Shown piece after piece: positions 16,682-27,300 of a DNA stretch of 64,000 nt. The notes under the pieces are model-generated. The model searched no databases. It was not told the origin of the DNA and was given only the letters and a program-made list of their open reading frames with translations. Origin of the DNA: JAGVJT01 sp964471225 (GTDB lineage Bacteria; Pseudomonadota; Gammaproteobacteria; Legionellales; Legionellaceae); contig CAYYEZ010000062.1 in the NCBI GenBank assembly GCA_964471225.1, forward strand, positions 11,252 to 75,251. The letters are read 5' to 3'. Positions within the stretch are counted from its first letter, which is position 1, and every line of letters starts with the position of its first letter. The position numbers were made by a program, and so were the translations under genes.

Positions 16682-18553
16682 ATGTCCACAAACGACAATG
16701 AACAGCAACGATCGCAAATTACCAAAGTCATCAGCTTAGGTAAAGAGCAAAACTATCTCACGTACGCCCAGATTAACGATCTGCTGCCGAATATCGTGGA
16801 CACCGAGCATTTTGATGTGATCATCACCATGCTTGAAGGCATGAATATTAAAGTATTTGAGCTTCCTCCGAGTTACGATGAGCTGTTACTTCTAGGTAAC
16901 ACAGAAGAAGCCCCTGACGATGTTGAGGAAGCAGCGGATGTTGTCCTCTCCGTAGACAAAGAGTCTGGCCGCACCACCGATCCTGTACGCATGTATATGC
17001 GTGAAATGGGTACAGTCGAGCTCTTGACTCGTGAGGGCGAAATTCGTATTGCCAAGCGCATCGAAGAAGGGATCTACCAAGTCTTAAAAGCACTTGCTTC
17101 TTATCCGGAAACAGCATACTTAGTCCTTTCTGATTATGAGAAGATTGCCACAGAAGAGTTACGATTAAGCGACATTATTAGTGGCTTTGCAGACGTGGAA
17201 GAAGCACCTGCCTCCAACATTGGCTCCATGCTCGAAGAAACCGAAGCGCTGCTTGAAGAGCCGACCATTGCTCTTGCTGAAGAAGAGGAAGACGAGGAAG
17301 GCGGCGGCATCATCGAAGTCGATGAGGGACCTAATCCAGAGCAAGCTCAGCTATATTTTGACGACCTGCGAACAACATATCAAGCAGCTATTGAAGTCAT
17401 GAGGACGGACGGTCGACATGCTCAAAGCACACTAGATACCATTGATAAAATGGCAGAGTCCTTCTTAAAGCTTAAACTCACATCACGAGAAGTGGATCGT
17501 TTAACGCACTATTTTCGAGAATTGAGAAACGAAGTTCGCGACATCGAACGTTACGTGATGCGGCTTTGTATCGAACGTGCGAAGATGCCAAGAAAGCTTT
17601 TTATCGAAACCTTCCCTGGCCACGAAACTACGTTAGAGTGGTTGCCTGGTATTATTCAAAAACACGGCAAAAAACTTGATTTAGTCAAAATCCAGGAAAT
17701 ACAGCAAGACGTTCTCCATGCGCAACAAAAACTTGCAAATTTTGAAGAAACACATGGATTAGATATCAGTGAAATTAAAGATATCAACCGGAAAATGTCC
17801 ATCGGCGAAGCAAAAGCTCGCCGTGCAAAAAAAGAAATGGTCGAAGCTAATTTGCGTCTTGTAATCTCCATCGCGAAGAAGTACACCAATCGTGGTTTAC
17901 AATTTCTCGATTTGATTCAAGAGGGTAATATTGGACTCATGAAGGCCGTTGATAAGTTTGAATATCGTCGAGGCTATAAGTTTTCAACCTATGCGACATG
18001 GTGGATTCGTCAGGCCATCACGCGGTCTATCGCAGATCAGGCCAGAACCATTCGAATTCCTGTGCATATGATAGAAACGATTAATAAGCTTAATCGTATC
18101 TCTCGGCAGATTCTACAAGAATCTGGTCGCGAGGCCACACCAGAAGAATTGGCCGAAAAAATGGATTTAAGCGAAGATAAAATTCGCAAGGTTTTAAAAA
18201 TTGCCAAAGAGCCTATCTCAATGGAAACACCTGTCGGTGATGACGACGACTCTCATCTGGGTGACTTTATTCAAGATGACAACATGGACTCGCCCGTCGA
18301 CTGCGCAACAGCCGAGGGTCTGCGAGAAGCTACGTTAGAAATATTAGAAACACTGACACCCCGTGAAGCTAAAGTACTACGTATGCGATTCGGGATAGAA
18401 ATGAACACCGATCACACGCTTGAGGAAGTAGGTAAACAGTTTGACGTTACACGTGAGCGTATTCGGCAAATTGAAGCAAAAGCGCTGCGTAAGCTAAGAC
18501 ATCCTTCCCGATCTGAAAAATTACGTAGCTTTTTAGAAAACGACGACTCTTAA
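16682..18553 (+). CDS. rpoD: RNA polymerase primary sigma factor RpoD (sigma-70)
   Basis: The housekeeping sigma factor, 623 residues. Region 1.1 spans about residues 1-85. Region 1.2 contains DPVRMYMREMG. A long acidic non-conserved region (about 180-215, EEEEDEEGG) follows. Regions 2.1-2.4 run to the YKFSTYATWWIRQAI segment (about 430) that melts and reads the -10. Region 3 comes next, and region 4.2 ends with VTRERIRQIEAKALRKLR, which reads the -35. It lies 41 bp after dnaG. The upstream bases have no clear Shine-Dalgarno or obvious internal heat-shock promoter, unlike E. coli, where one lies inside dnaG. Confidence 0.98.
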   Translation: MSTNDNEQQRSQITKVISLGKEQNYLTYAQINDLLPNIVDTEHFDVIITMLEGMNIKVFELPPSYDELLLLGNTEEAPDDVEEAADVVLSVDKESGRTTDPVRMYMREMGTVELLTREGEIRIAKRIEEGIYQVLKALASYPETAYLVLSDYEKIATEELRLSDIISGFADVEEAPASNIGSMLEETEALLEEPTIALAEEEEDEEGGGIIEVDEGPNPEQAQLYFDDLRTTYQAAIEVMRTDGRHAQSTLDTIDKMAESFLKLKLTSREVDRLTHYFRELRNEVRDIERYVMRLCIERAKMPRKLFIETFPGHETTLEWLPGIIQKHGKKLDLVKIQEIQQDVLHAQQKLANFEETHGLDISEIKDINRKMSIGEAKARRAKKEMVEANLRLVISIAKKYTNRGLQFLDLIQEGNIGLMKAVDKFEYRRGYKFSTYATWWIRQAITRSIADQARTIRIPVHMIETINKLNRISRQILQESGREATPEELAEKMDLSEDKIRKVLKIAKEPISMETPVGDDDDSHLGDFIQDDNMDSPVDCATAEGLREATLEILETLTPREAKVLRMRFGIEMNTDHTLEEVGKQFDVTRERIRQIEAKALRKLRHPSRSEKLRSFLENDDS

Positions 18554-18646
18554 GCAATCGCTATTTATGTAAGAAAACTGGACAAGTAGACCAGAAAAAA
18601 CTTAGAAGTGGGTCATATGCCCATGCTGAACGGTTAAGCAAGAGGT

Positions 18647-18730
18647 GTCATTCCCGCGAAAGCCGGAATCTATCTCTCAACACGCGGAATAAGCGCGATA
18701 GGATAGATTCACGCCTTCGAGGAGGATGAC
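18647..18730. repeat. Degenerate palindromic repeat element (GTCATTCCCGCG... type)
   Basis: An 84-bp element begins GTCATTCCCGCGAAAGCCGG and ends with the related inverted sequence ...GCCTTCGAGGAGGATGAC. Both ends share GTCAT, GAA, GC and GAATCTATC when one is reverse-complemented, so it forms a long imperfect hairpin. Short 'GTCATTCCCGCGnAAGCGGGAAT' palindromes are dispersed in many proteobacterial genomes. It lies in the 234-bp gap between rpoD and the MscS gene; apart from it I see nothing else there. Confidence 0.6.
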
Positions 18731-18787
18731 GTTACGCTCTTAAACTCATATGCATTAGGCCCATTTTTTCATTCAGCAAGGATGTTT

Positions 18788-21046
18788 ATGCGTAAATTTT
18801 TGATTAGCCTCTTACTCCTCGTTACATTCATCAACTTCGCCTGGGCAGATGAGACAGACGCAACCTTTAACGTCAAAGTAGCCACTCAAAAACTTACTCT
18901 ACTGAATAAAAATCTCTCTGTACCACACGCGACACCCGCAGCTTATCTCGATGCAATCGATACGATTGATGAACTTATCAATCAAGCCCTACTTTGTACA
19001 GAGGATACCCAAAAAGAGCTGAATGATATTGATATTTTTATGAAACAGAGCAAAAAACTTGCTGAAACCACAGCAAGTGCAGATTTAGTTTATCTCGAGA
19101 GACAAAAGAAAAAATGGTCTAATATTCAAGCGGAGTGTCGCTTGTTCACGATTCGCGCCACAGAGCAAATTGAGGATTATAAACATGCAGTAATCGTACT
19201 GCGAGAAAAAGCGACGCTTTCTCGCAGTACGCCAATTTGGACACTCTTGCAAACGCTACAAACCAACACGCCATCTTCAAATACAAAACAAAGTATCACT
19301 GAGATCATCACAGCGCATACTATTGTTAATCCTCCTTACCTTATCATCGGGGTACTCGCTGCATTTTCATTTTCGCTACTTTTTCTTATCAGTTTACGTA
19401 AAACAACTTTTTCGGTGCGTTATCTACATTTTAAACAGCTAAAATTACGCTACATTACGATTCTGACGCTCAGCCTTACGACTGCTATCATTTTAGCCCC
19501 TTTTCTCTTTAGCTATACTGTCCACGATGAATCCAACGCTCTCACAAGGCCTCTAGCACTTTGTTGTATCTATTTTACAAGTTGGTTTGTGTTAATTTTT
19601 CTCTTCAAGATCAAATCTATCCGCAACCTATTAGACTGGTATAATTTGAACTACCGCTTTGCACGCGCTTCTATCTTTTTTATCCTAACCGCATTCATTA
19701 TTGCAGCGCTAGGTCAATGGTCTTCAGATATGCAACTCTACTCTCCTGTAGTTTGGCAACTCTTAAAGACAACATACCTTTACACCGTACTTTTTGTCTG
19801 CTTCGCTTATGTTGTTTATTACTGTCATCACATCGATCGACGCCCCTGGATTAAAAAGCACGCTTTTGGCATACAGATGGGCGTGATGGCTTTTTTAAGC
19901 ATACCGCTAGTGCTAGGCACCATGGGTTATCTTTCGTTAAGTTTGCAGCTCATTTACGCGGGCTTTGTCTTATTGACAATTTTATTTTTCATGGCAGCGG
20001 TATTGATCGGCTCCGAAAAGTTTTACCGTTATTTATATCAATACACGCCACTTAAACAGCGTCTGATGAAAACTTTAGGTTATAAATCTGAGCAAACGTT
20101 TACTGAATTTTTAATTTTAAAAATAGCAATTCAACTGATTGTTCTCACCTACGGTCTTTTTCTGATTGTTCAAGCAACAGGCTTCTCAACGGATACCATC
20201 GAGCGGACCTACGACCAATTTGTTAATGGTGTGCATATTGCCAATATGATCTTTTACCCCACACGAATTATTCTAGGCGTCGTCGTTTTCTGCTTGCTTT
20301 ATCTGAGCTCCAGAGCAATTTCTACGAAAATCAGTGGTCATCAACAATTTGAAGATGAAGAAGAAACGCAAGTTGCCGTTGCTTCTTTGTTAACCTATGT
20401 AGGTTTTTCTGTTGCCTTTGTGATCGGAGCACTCATTGCAGGATTTGATTTTACCGGCTTAGCCATTATCGCAGGCGCACTGTCTGTCGGTATTGGACTT
20501 GGTTTGCAAAGTATCGTCAATAATTTTGTTTCTGGCTTGATTATATTAATTGAAAAACCCATTAAACCAGGAGACCGTATTGCAATTGCTGGTGTCGAAG
20601 GGGTTGTCAAAAAAATTCGCGTACGTTCCACACAAATTATTACTGGTGCACGAGAAGATATTATTATTCCTAACTCAGACTTAATTACACAACGAGTAGT
20701 TAATTTTATGCTCACAGACAAGTACTGCCGAATCACCTTCGATATTGAGGTGGCATATGGCAGTGACACTTATTTGGTACGAGATACGCTCCTTGAAATT
20801 GCAAACCGACATGATGAAGTCATCAAAACCGAGCGCAATAAGCCAACCGTATTGCTTAGCTCTTTTGGAGAAAATGGGCTTCTTTTTCAACTCACCTGCC
20901 TTCTGAAAGACGTCAACAAAAAATCAGTTGTCCGCAGTGACATCAATTTTGAAATAGACAAAGCGTTCAGAGAACGACAAATTAATATGCCATTCGTGCA
21001 ACGCGAAATACACATTCGCGCAAGTGAGCTGAAAAAGCTATCCTAA
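18788..21046 (+). CDS. MscS-family mechanosensitive channel with large N-terminal extension
   Basis: A 752-residue inner-membrane channel of the MscS superfamily, expected to open under hypo-osmotic stress. A signal peptide (MRKFLISLLLLVTFINFAWA) leads into a periplasmic helical domain of about 160 residues. Many membrane helices follow (about 180-545). The pore-lining TM3 and the MscS beta domain are unmistakable: GLAIIAGALSVGIGLGLQSI, then VNNFVSGLIILIEKPIKPGD and GVVKKIRVRSTQI (about 555-625). The size resembles mid-length MscK/YbiO-type relatives, not the minimal 286-residue MscS. AAGGA favours ATG 18788 over the ATG two codons earlier. Its stop overlaps the convergent dps stop by 9 bp. 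Confidence 0.93.
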   Translation: MRKFLISLLLLVTFINFAWADETDATFNVKVATQKLTLLNKNLSVPHATPAAYLDAIDTIDELINQALLCTEDTQKELNDIDIFMKQSKKLAETTASADLVYLERQKKKWSNIQAECRLFTIRATEQIEDYKHAVIVLREKATLSRSTPIWTLLQTLQTNTPSSNTKQSITEIITAHTIVNPPYLIIGVLAAFSFSLLFLISLRKTTFSVRYLHFKQLKLRYITILTLSLTTAIILAPFLFSYTVHDESNALTRPLALCCIYFTSWFVLIFLFKIKSIRNLLDWYNLNYRFARASIFFILTAFIIAALGQWSSDMQLYSPVVWQLLKTTYLYTVLFVCFAYVVYYCHHIDRRPWIKKHAFGIQMGVMAFLSIPLVLGTMGYLSLSLQLIYAGFVLLTILFFMAAVLIGSEKFYRYLYQYTPLKQRLMKTLGYKSEQTFTEFLILKIAIQLIVLTYGLFLIVQATGFSTDTIERTYDQFVNGVHIANMIFYPTRIILGVVVFCLLYLSSRAISTKISGHQQFEDEEETQVAVASLLTYVGFSVAFVIGALIAGFDFTGLAIIAGALSVGIGLGLQSIVNNFVSGLIILIEKPIKPGDRIAIAGVEGVVKKIRVRSTQIITGAREDIIIPNSDLITQRVVNFMLTDKYCRITFDIEVAYGSDTYLVRDTLLEIANRHDEVIKTERNKPTVLLSSFGENGLLFQLTCLLKDVNKKSVVRSDINFEIDKAFRERQINMPFVQREIHIRASELKKLS

Positions 21047-21481
21047 CTCACACGATGCACTCAACATCCAGCGCATTTTCTCGTGACTCACAACACGCTC
21101 TTCTAGTAAGCTGACCGTACCCACATCATCACATTTTTCAGCAAGCAGTAACACCTGTTTCAAATCGTGTAATAAGGTCGTATGATCGCCCACTAAATCC
21201 GTGAGCATTTGATTCGCACTTGCATCAGCATGACCATCTTGTATCGTCTTAAGTCGCTGAAACTCAGAAAATGTCGCAGGCGCTTGGTGCCCTAAAATGC
21301 GAATACGCTCAGCGATACTATCGACCGCATCAGCAAGTGACTCATACTGCTCCTCAAACAATACATGCAAAGGTTTAAACAAAGGACCAATCACATGCCA
21401 ATGGTAATTTTGTGTCTTAAGGTACAATGTATAAGTATCCGCCAATAAAACTGCTAACCGATGCACCAATTGCTGTTGCAT
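21038..21481 (-). CDS. dps: Dps-family DNA-protecting ferritin-like protein
   Basis: A 147-residue ferritin-like protein that forms dodecamers, oxidises and stores iron with peroxide, and protects DNA in stress. The inter-subunit ferroxidase residues are all there with exact spacing: His27, His39, Glu43, Asp54 and Glu58 (compare His51, His63, Asp67, Asp78, Glu82 in E. coli Dps). The NYHWHV and AERIRILGH segments are typical. It lacks the Lys-rich DNA-binding tail of E. coli Dps, so DNA binding may be weak. AGGGAAG precedes the ATG. It converges on the MscS gene. Confidence 0.95.
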   Translation of the reverse strand: MQQQLVHRLAVLLADTYTLYLKTQNYHWHVIGPLFKPLHVLFEEQYESLADAVDSIAERIRILGHQAPATFSEFQRLKTIQDGHADASANQMLTDLVGDHTTLLHDLKQVLLLAEKCDDVGTVSLLEERVVSHEKMRWMLSASCELG

Positions 21482-21576
21482 AACTCTTCCCTAAAAATTT
21501 AACCTTATTTACAGTATAGCTAAGCACACGCAATCCTCAACTCTTATACACGAGAAACTTTTTTATCTGTAAGAAT

Positions 21577-21604
21577 TTGCTACTTACTAAAAAACATGTA
21601 ATAT
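21577..21604 (+). promoter_or_regulatory. Candidate sigma-70 promoter upstream of the 863-residue orphan
   Basis: TTGCTA (21577-21582) and TAATAT (21599-21604) are separated by 16 bases, about 75 bases before the start codon. The match is fair, not perfect. Confidence 0.4.
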
Positions 21605-21679
21605 GGAGAATCAGTGATCAAAAAATAGCGTTACTCGTCAGACATAAGAGGCATGTTTCCCCATTAAAAGGAGGTAACG

Positions 21680-24271
21680 ATGTTATTATATGACATTTTT
21701 CTCGAAATCGATGCACGCCGTTTATCTTCATCTTACCAAGACACGCTACTCACTCGTACCGAACTTGAGTTCGCGTTAAAAAAATCGATCTCATGTTATC
21801 GCGCACTCCAACACCCAGATAAAAGCAAAGCCTATCGGCATTTTTTAGAATTCTGCGAACAACGCATGCAATCTCATGAAGAAAAGCCGCTATTGCCCCT
21901 TTTATTTGGAGCCCTGCTCGATGAGCATTCTCCGCTTGAAGTAGAAATGGTTTGTGACGTGATCACTCAACTTTTTTACTTAAATACACAACATCAAGAT
22001 GAGGCACTTGGCCTTGCGCTGATGGGAGAAATATTCGTTGATCAACCCATTACATTTGCTGCTTTTTTGCGCTGCTTATGCCTACACGGCATTTCAGAGC
22101 AACAGATCTTATCAACACACTTACTACATCATTTTTTTCGCTATCATTTAGGTATGTTGGAGCAAGAAGATCATCCAATTACAACATTTTTTCAATTACT
22201 CATGGCTTTTCCAGAAGCAATCGCCTTGGCGAGTGCCGCACGGACAGTCACAAGTAACGAGAGAGGATTTGCATCTTATGCATTAGATGGTCAAATGAGT
22301 AGAGATACGCTTACAACAGTAGAGAGGAAAATATTTTCTTTAAACTTCACAGGCAACGAGCAAAACTTACGCGCCCTACACGCCCTTTTTGGTAGTAATT
22401 TTTTGTTAGCAGCATTATCTCAGTGGGAAAAACAGAACAGCAATTCTGTCTGGATTGATTATATACGTACTCTTTTTAATCGAACTGACATTATTTCTGA
22501 GCAATTACCAGTTGTGCTTGGTCGACTCCATGAAAATATGGCCTTACAACAAGCTCTAGCAGAAATTTTAGAAAAAGAAACACTCAATCAGCTTATTTTG
22601 CACCGAAACGCAGATGTGTTGTGCTTAATATCCTTTCGCCAAGAGATAGTCGAGATGATACAACAACAAGATTTAGCCATCTTTCTGAAAAATATTCGAC
22701 AGAACTCATCTTCAGCAATGTCATTCATCATTGGATTGTTAAGCTTATCGGAAGCAGTTAAACATGCTCGTATAGAAATCAAAACATTAGTGTTTCAGCA
22801 CTTATTAAGTAGTGTACTTGAAGAGCCATATATATTAGAAGATGAAGCGGTTTTACGTAAAATTAGACAACTCTCTTTGTCAAATGACTGTATCGGTGGA
22901 CAAATCAAACAATATGAAGAGCAACTAGAAACGCTCATTCAAGTCCAAGCACAAGGTGATATCGCATCTTTTGACTATATTACCATTGAAGATCTATGGC
23001 GACATGGTTCAACTAAAATTCAAACGTTACAAGAAATTATCGATATACAAAGCACTTACCCCGCAGATAAATGGGCCTTATATTTACGCTTAGCTCATGC
23101 TTTATTTCAGTATCATCCAGAAGAATTTAATTTAACAACGGTTGCAACGCTACTCAATGTACCCATGCATTTTGATGAAATCAATGTGACAGAGTACGAA
23201 CGCCTTGTGATTGAGTTATTAGCAGCTATTGATGATGAGCTATTCAGAAATGCATGTACCACACTACTAGACGAGAGTGTTCAAACACGTAATTGGCGCA
23301 AACATCATTATGGCGATTTAGATTTTTATCAACGTGCAATTCAAGCCGCCAATATTGGCTACATCGAATGGCTACAAAAAAATCACATTTCTCCAGCCAC
23401 CTCTTACGATGTTTTATCTATTCTTGCAGCACATAACAATCAATGGCCCATCGTTTGTCATTTGTATATGAAACATCATCTGAAAATAACGACGATTAAC
23501 CTTTTACTTCATACAGCAGTAAATCAAGGTGCGGCTAATGCCATTATGTTGTTATGGAGAAAAGAACGCATGCGACCGACTGCTAACCAAATTGAACAAA
23601 CATTTGTGTTGGCTGTAAAAAAAAATGATGTCGCAAGTATCAATAATATGATCTGCTGTCTAAAAATGCCACCAGATAAAATGATTGCGAGAGCATTTAA
23701 GCTAGCCATCAGTCTAGAACACTATCGCGTGGCCAAATTGATAGTCCAAAACTTTGAAAGCAAACTATTGCGAACAGCTTTTGAAGATACTCTCCTAGAG
23801 AGCGCGCGTACCGGCAATCACGAGAGACTAAGTCATTTAATCCCGTTGAGTCGTATTAACATGATTGACACTGCATTTCTCATCACAGCACGAACAAGTC
23901 AATTATCCGCAATACGATGTTTTTTTGAGCAAAAAACACTGACGCCACGAATACCGACTATCAAGCGCGCATGGAATGAGGCTAAAAAACATCAACGTCG
24001 AGAAGTCTATGCGTATCTTGCCAATTTTTTTGATGAGGAAATGAGCAGCCCGACCTCTTCTACAAAGAGCAATACAAGCTCGAATAGAAACGCTGACAGC
24101 GGTTTGTCTGTCAGCATTTCATTAACACGAGCAACGAGTTGGCGTGAGATAAAGATAAATTCGCCCGTTGACAGAAATAGATTTTTTTCATCAAGCTCAC
24201 AGGCTGGCCCAGAAGCTAGCTCACCAAAAAGTTGTCGTTTGCCACATAGCATCTCATTAGACAAATTTTAA
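21680..24271 (+). CDS. Hypothetical 863-residue helical-repeat protein (effector-like)
   Basis: An orphan with a strong AAGGAGG 5 bases before its ATG. It is helical throughout, with no signal peptide or membrane segment. Near the N-terminus a helix leads into HPDK (His45-Pro46-Asp47) and a second helix AYRHFLEFCEQ, faintly like a J-domain, but loop lengths do not fit well. From about residue 550 to 790 there are repeated helix pairs of 30-35 residues (for example GAANAIMLLWRKE, DVASINNMICCL, EHYRVAKLIVQNF, GNHERLSHLIPLS, SQLSAIRCFFEQK). These look like degenerate ankyrin-type repeats. The last 60 residues are Ser/Thr-rich and disordered. A Dot/Icm-like secreted protein is a fair guess, not demonstrated. 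The next gene follows after 113 bp. Confidence 0.85.
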   Translation: MLLYDIFLEIDARRLSSSYQDTLLTRTELEFALKKSISCYRALQHPDKSKAYRHFLEFCEQRMQSHEEKPLLPLLFGALLDEHSPLEVEMVCDVITQLFYLNTQHQDEALGLALMGEIFVDQPITFAAFLRCLCLHGISEQQILSTHLLHHFFRYHLGMLEQEDHPITTFFQLLMAFPEAIALASAARTVTSNERGFASYALDGQMSRDTLTTVERKIFSLNFTGNEQNLRALHALFGSNFLLAALSQWEKQNSNSVWIDYIRTLFNRTDIISEQLPVVLGRLHENMALQQALAEILEKETLNQLILHRNADVLCLISFRQEIVEMIQQQDLAIFLKNIRQNSSSAMSFIIGLLSLSEAVKHARIEIKTLVFQHLLSSVLEEPYILEDEAVLRKIRQLSLSNDCIGGQIKQYEEQLETLIQVQAQGDIASFDYITIEDLWRHGSTKIQTLQEIIDIQSTYPADKWALYLRLAHALFQYHPEEFNLTTVATLLNVPMHFDEINVTEYERLVIELLAAIDDELFRNACTTLLDESVQTRNWRKHHYGDLDFYQRAIQAANIGYIEWLQKNHISPATSYDVLSILAAHNNQWPIVCHLYMKHHLKITTINLLLHTAVNQGAANAIMLLWRKERMRPTANQIEQTFVLAVKKNDVASINNMICCLKMPPDKMIARAFKLAISLEHYRVAKLIVQNFESKLLRTAFEDTLLESARTGNHERLSHLIPLSRINMIDTAFLITARTSQLSAIRCFFEQKTLTPRIPTIKRAWNEAKKHQRREVYAYLANFFDEEMSSPTSSTKSNTSSNRNADSGLSVSISLTRATSWREIKINSPVDRNRFFSSSSQAGPEASSPKSCRLPHSISLDKF

Positions 24272-24384
24272 GGTGAATTGTTTTTATAAAATCTCAAGTA
24301 TTGTGTAGGAACCAGCAGACCATGGTAAGTCTAGGATTGTGTTCTATACTTTACATAGTCAGCTTATCCTTATGGCCGAATTAA

Positions 24385-27300
24385 ATGAAATATATCAATT
24401 TATTGATTTTTCAAGAGATTATGCAGGAAAATGTCTCGTTGAAGAGATTAGCGCATACCTCATTAGATGCAGAGCTCTCTGGGCGTGTAGGTCTTGAGGG
24501 GGATCAGTTTAAGCATGCAATCGCTTATTTATCAGACTACTTGAAAGAGATAGCGCAGGATCCGACACAATTAGGTGAAAATTACTCGAATATACAGAAT
24601 CTTTCCATCTCGATGCAACAACTTGCATTATATGAAGCTGAAATCAATTTGCTTAACGGCGAAGACGTTCAGCATCAAAAAATTAACACGTTTGCATACG
24701 AGTCATCCCGTCGCGTGATTTCACTTCAACCAGGAGAAGAGCTGTTATTTCCTGGGGGATGGAGTAATAAAAAAGGCTCTGGGCATGCGATGATTTATCA
24801 ATTTAATCGAGATGAGCAAGGACGTTTGATTTTTTCTATTTATAATTCAGGATCTGGAATCGAGCATCACGAAAAAGTATCCACAACAAGCAGTGAACAA
24901 TTTTTTCCTGTAAAAAAATACGTCCTACCTGAGCCTATAGATAATCAAGAGTTGAGCTCTCTACTTGAAACAATAGCGTTGGGCCATTGTCCAAGACATC
25001 CTGGTCGCACAGGTGATTTAACCACTTTAAATGCAAGTAAATTGTATGCCGAGCTTGATAAAAGATTAACCTTTTTGAATGCCGAGGTACAACTGGTCTC
25101 AGCGGACACTCGATTAAAACGCTTCACAACCACGGGTCAATTGTCTGGAACATGTACACAACGATCACTGCATCAACTCATGAAAGTTCATTTTGACACG
25201 TTAGAAAATTATCAGCATTTTATTTTAAATTTTAAGATGCATGCATTACGAGAATTCATTGCAACACATCCGATACCACGCTCTCCAAAAATAGCAGAGC
25301 TTTTAAAATTAGCAATTGAAAATAACTTAAAAATTCTAAAACAGCCAGGTGTGATGAACAACCCTGATGAAAAACGAGCACTGGAAGAAGAGTTGATGCG
25401 TTGTAAAGAACAAGTATTAAGTTCTGATGCGGTATCCGCACCTCTAGCCCACGGCCATTATGTGCATGATGAATTAGAAAGCTATAACGTCTCTGTCCAG
25501 AAAAATTCGTCTGATATTTATGATGATCATCAAGCTATATCAATCACAGCGCGAATCGATATTCATAAACCAAATATGCCCGATTTTAGTATGCCTGAAA
25601 GACCGCTAACGTTGAGTGAAGTTGAACAGTTGATCTCAGGCTGCAAAGAAGTATTAAATCAAGATCCACTCTGGGTTTTAAAACATATCGAGCAGGCTAT
25701 TATTCACTTTCCGCTTCCCAAAAGCACACAAGACTTTACAACCCCAAATCCATTCTATCAGGAAATCGAAAGGCTTGATCAATTTCAAACACTTGTTAGC
25801 CATATGAGTACATTACAGGGTATTTATAATCAAGCAATAGGTAAATCAGGTGACAATCCCGGATTGTCTCCGTTTCTTATCACACAATGCAGTATGATTG
25901 CTCTAGCAGATCAGTTTAACGAAAGGCATGCCCAAAAGCATCATGATCCACTGTTTCATCCTTATTTTAGTTGGTATATGAATCGATTGCTTGAGCATAT
26001 CAGTTACTCCCCTCATATAGCGACCCATCATGTTCAATTAGACGAACAGTTGATAAAGCTTCGTTCTGCTTATCAACAATCAGAGCAAAAGGATTTACCA
26101 GACAACCTGTTAAATTATTACAATGCATTGGTGCATCAGAATCCACAATTAAGTCAGTTACTCACAGGGCTTTGTAAACAAGATGCGTCTATAAACCCAG
26201 ATACCATCGAGCAGCTTGAGAAAGAGAATGCCGTTGGATTGTATTATTTATTGAGGCGTCATCAAAATGGCGGATTTGCATCGCTTCTTTACGAACAACC
26301 CACGCTGAGCCCTTTGATTGAAAAAATACAGCATACGATTGATTTTGAGACATTGATTACCCAAGGCTTGAACGCATGTTTCCTCAGTGGACTCAAGCAT
26401 ACCATGATATCTTTGACTTGCGTAAAAAAAGATGGACAGCCACGGCTTAAATTTAATTCCCCAGTGACTGCTCTTGTGAGTAACTTTTATTTAAACAACG
26501 CTTTCACTTATTCGCTTACAGGTGCTTGTAATGATGCGCTCAGTTATGGCCCCGCTAGCAGTATGCATATGTTAGACCAGAGGCGTACAGAAAATTCGAT
26601 AGAGCTAGAAGAAAAAACCGTGTTCGATCGTCAACTTTATTACTTGCGACTATCACCTAGTAATCAAATCAATTTTACTTTGGATTATTTTACTCATTCG
26701 CTAGAGCGATTTCATGATTTAAATGTTCAAAGTTACTTCAGAGCAAATTTATTTGCGCCTGGCTTATTAATTAGCGAACTGAAAAATCCTGAATTTATGC
26801 CGAGATTTGATGATTTTATTCAACGTGGCTTAAGATATTTTCAAAGTAAAGATAGTCGAATATCAGCGGGGTTTTTGTTTTTTATACGATTACGTATGGA
26901 GGTGGATTGTTATGCGCATGAATGGAATGCTTCAGGCGAATCGCGAGCTAGGCTATCCGCTACACTCGCGTTAATTAATACGCAGATACAAAGCGAATCT
27001 GATCCTGAGAATCTCGCTAGTTTACACCGATATCGATTAATTTTAGCGAGCACTATTCCCGAACAAATATCCGTTGAAGCACGATTGCTATCCTATTTTT
27101 ATGTTCAGACCAATGCTAATGTGCTAGAGCCAGAAAGTGCATATGATCGCTTTAAACTACGACAGATCAATCAAGTGCTTCAAGAATGGATTAAAACTAT
27201 CTCCCCCGAGCAATTATCTACTGTAATGAAACTCCTTGTTGCAGAGCTTTTATCTTTAAATGTGGCAGATTTGACTCTGAGTGGAGATTACCCGCGATTT

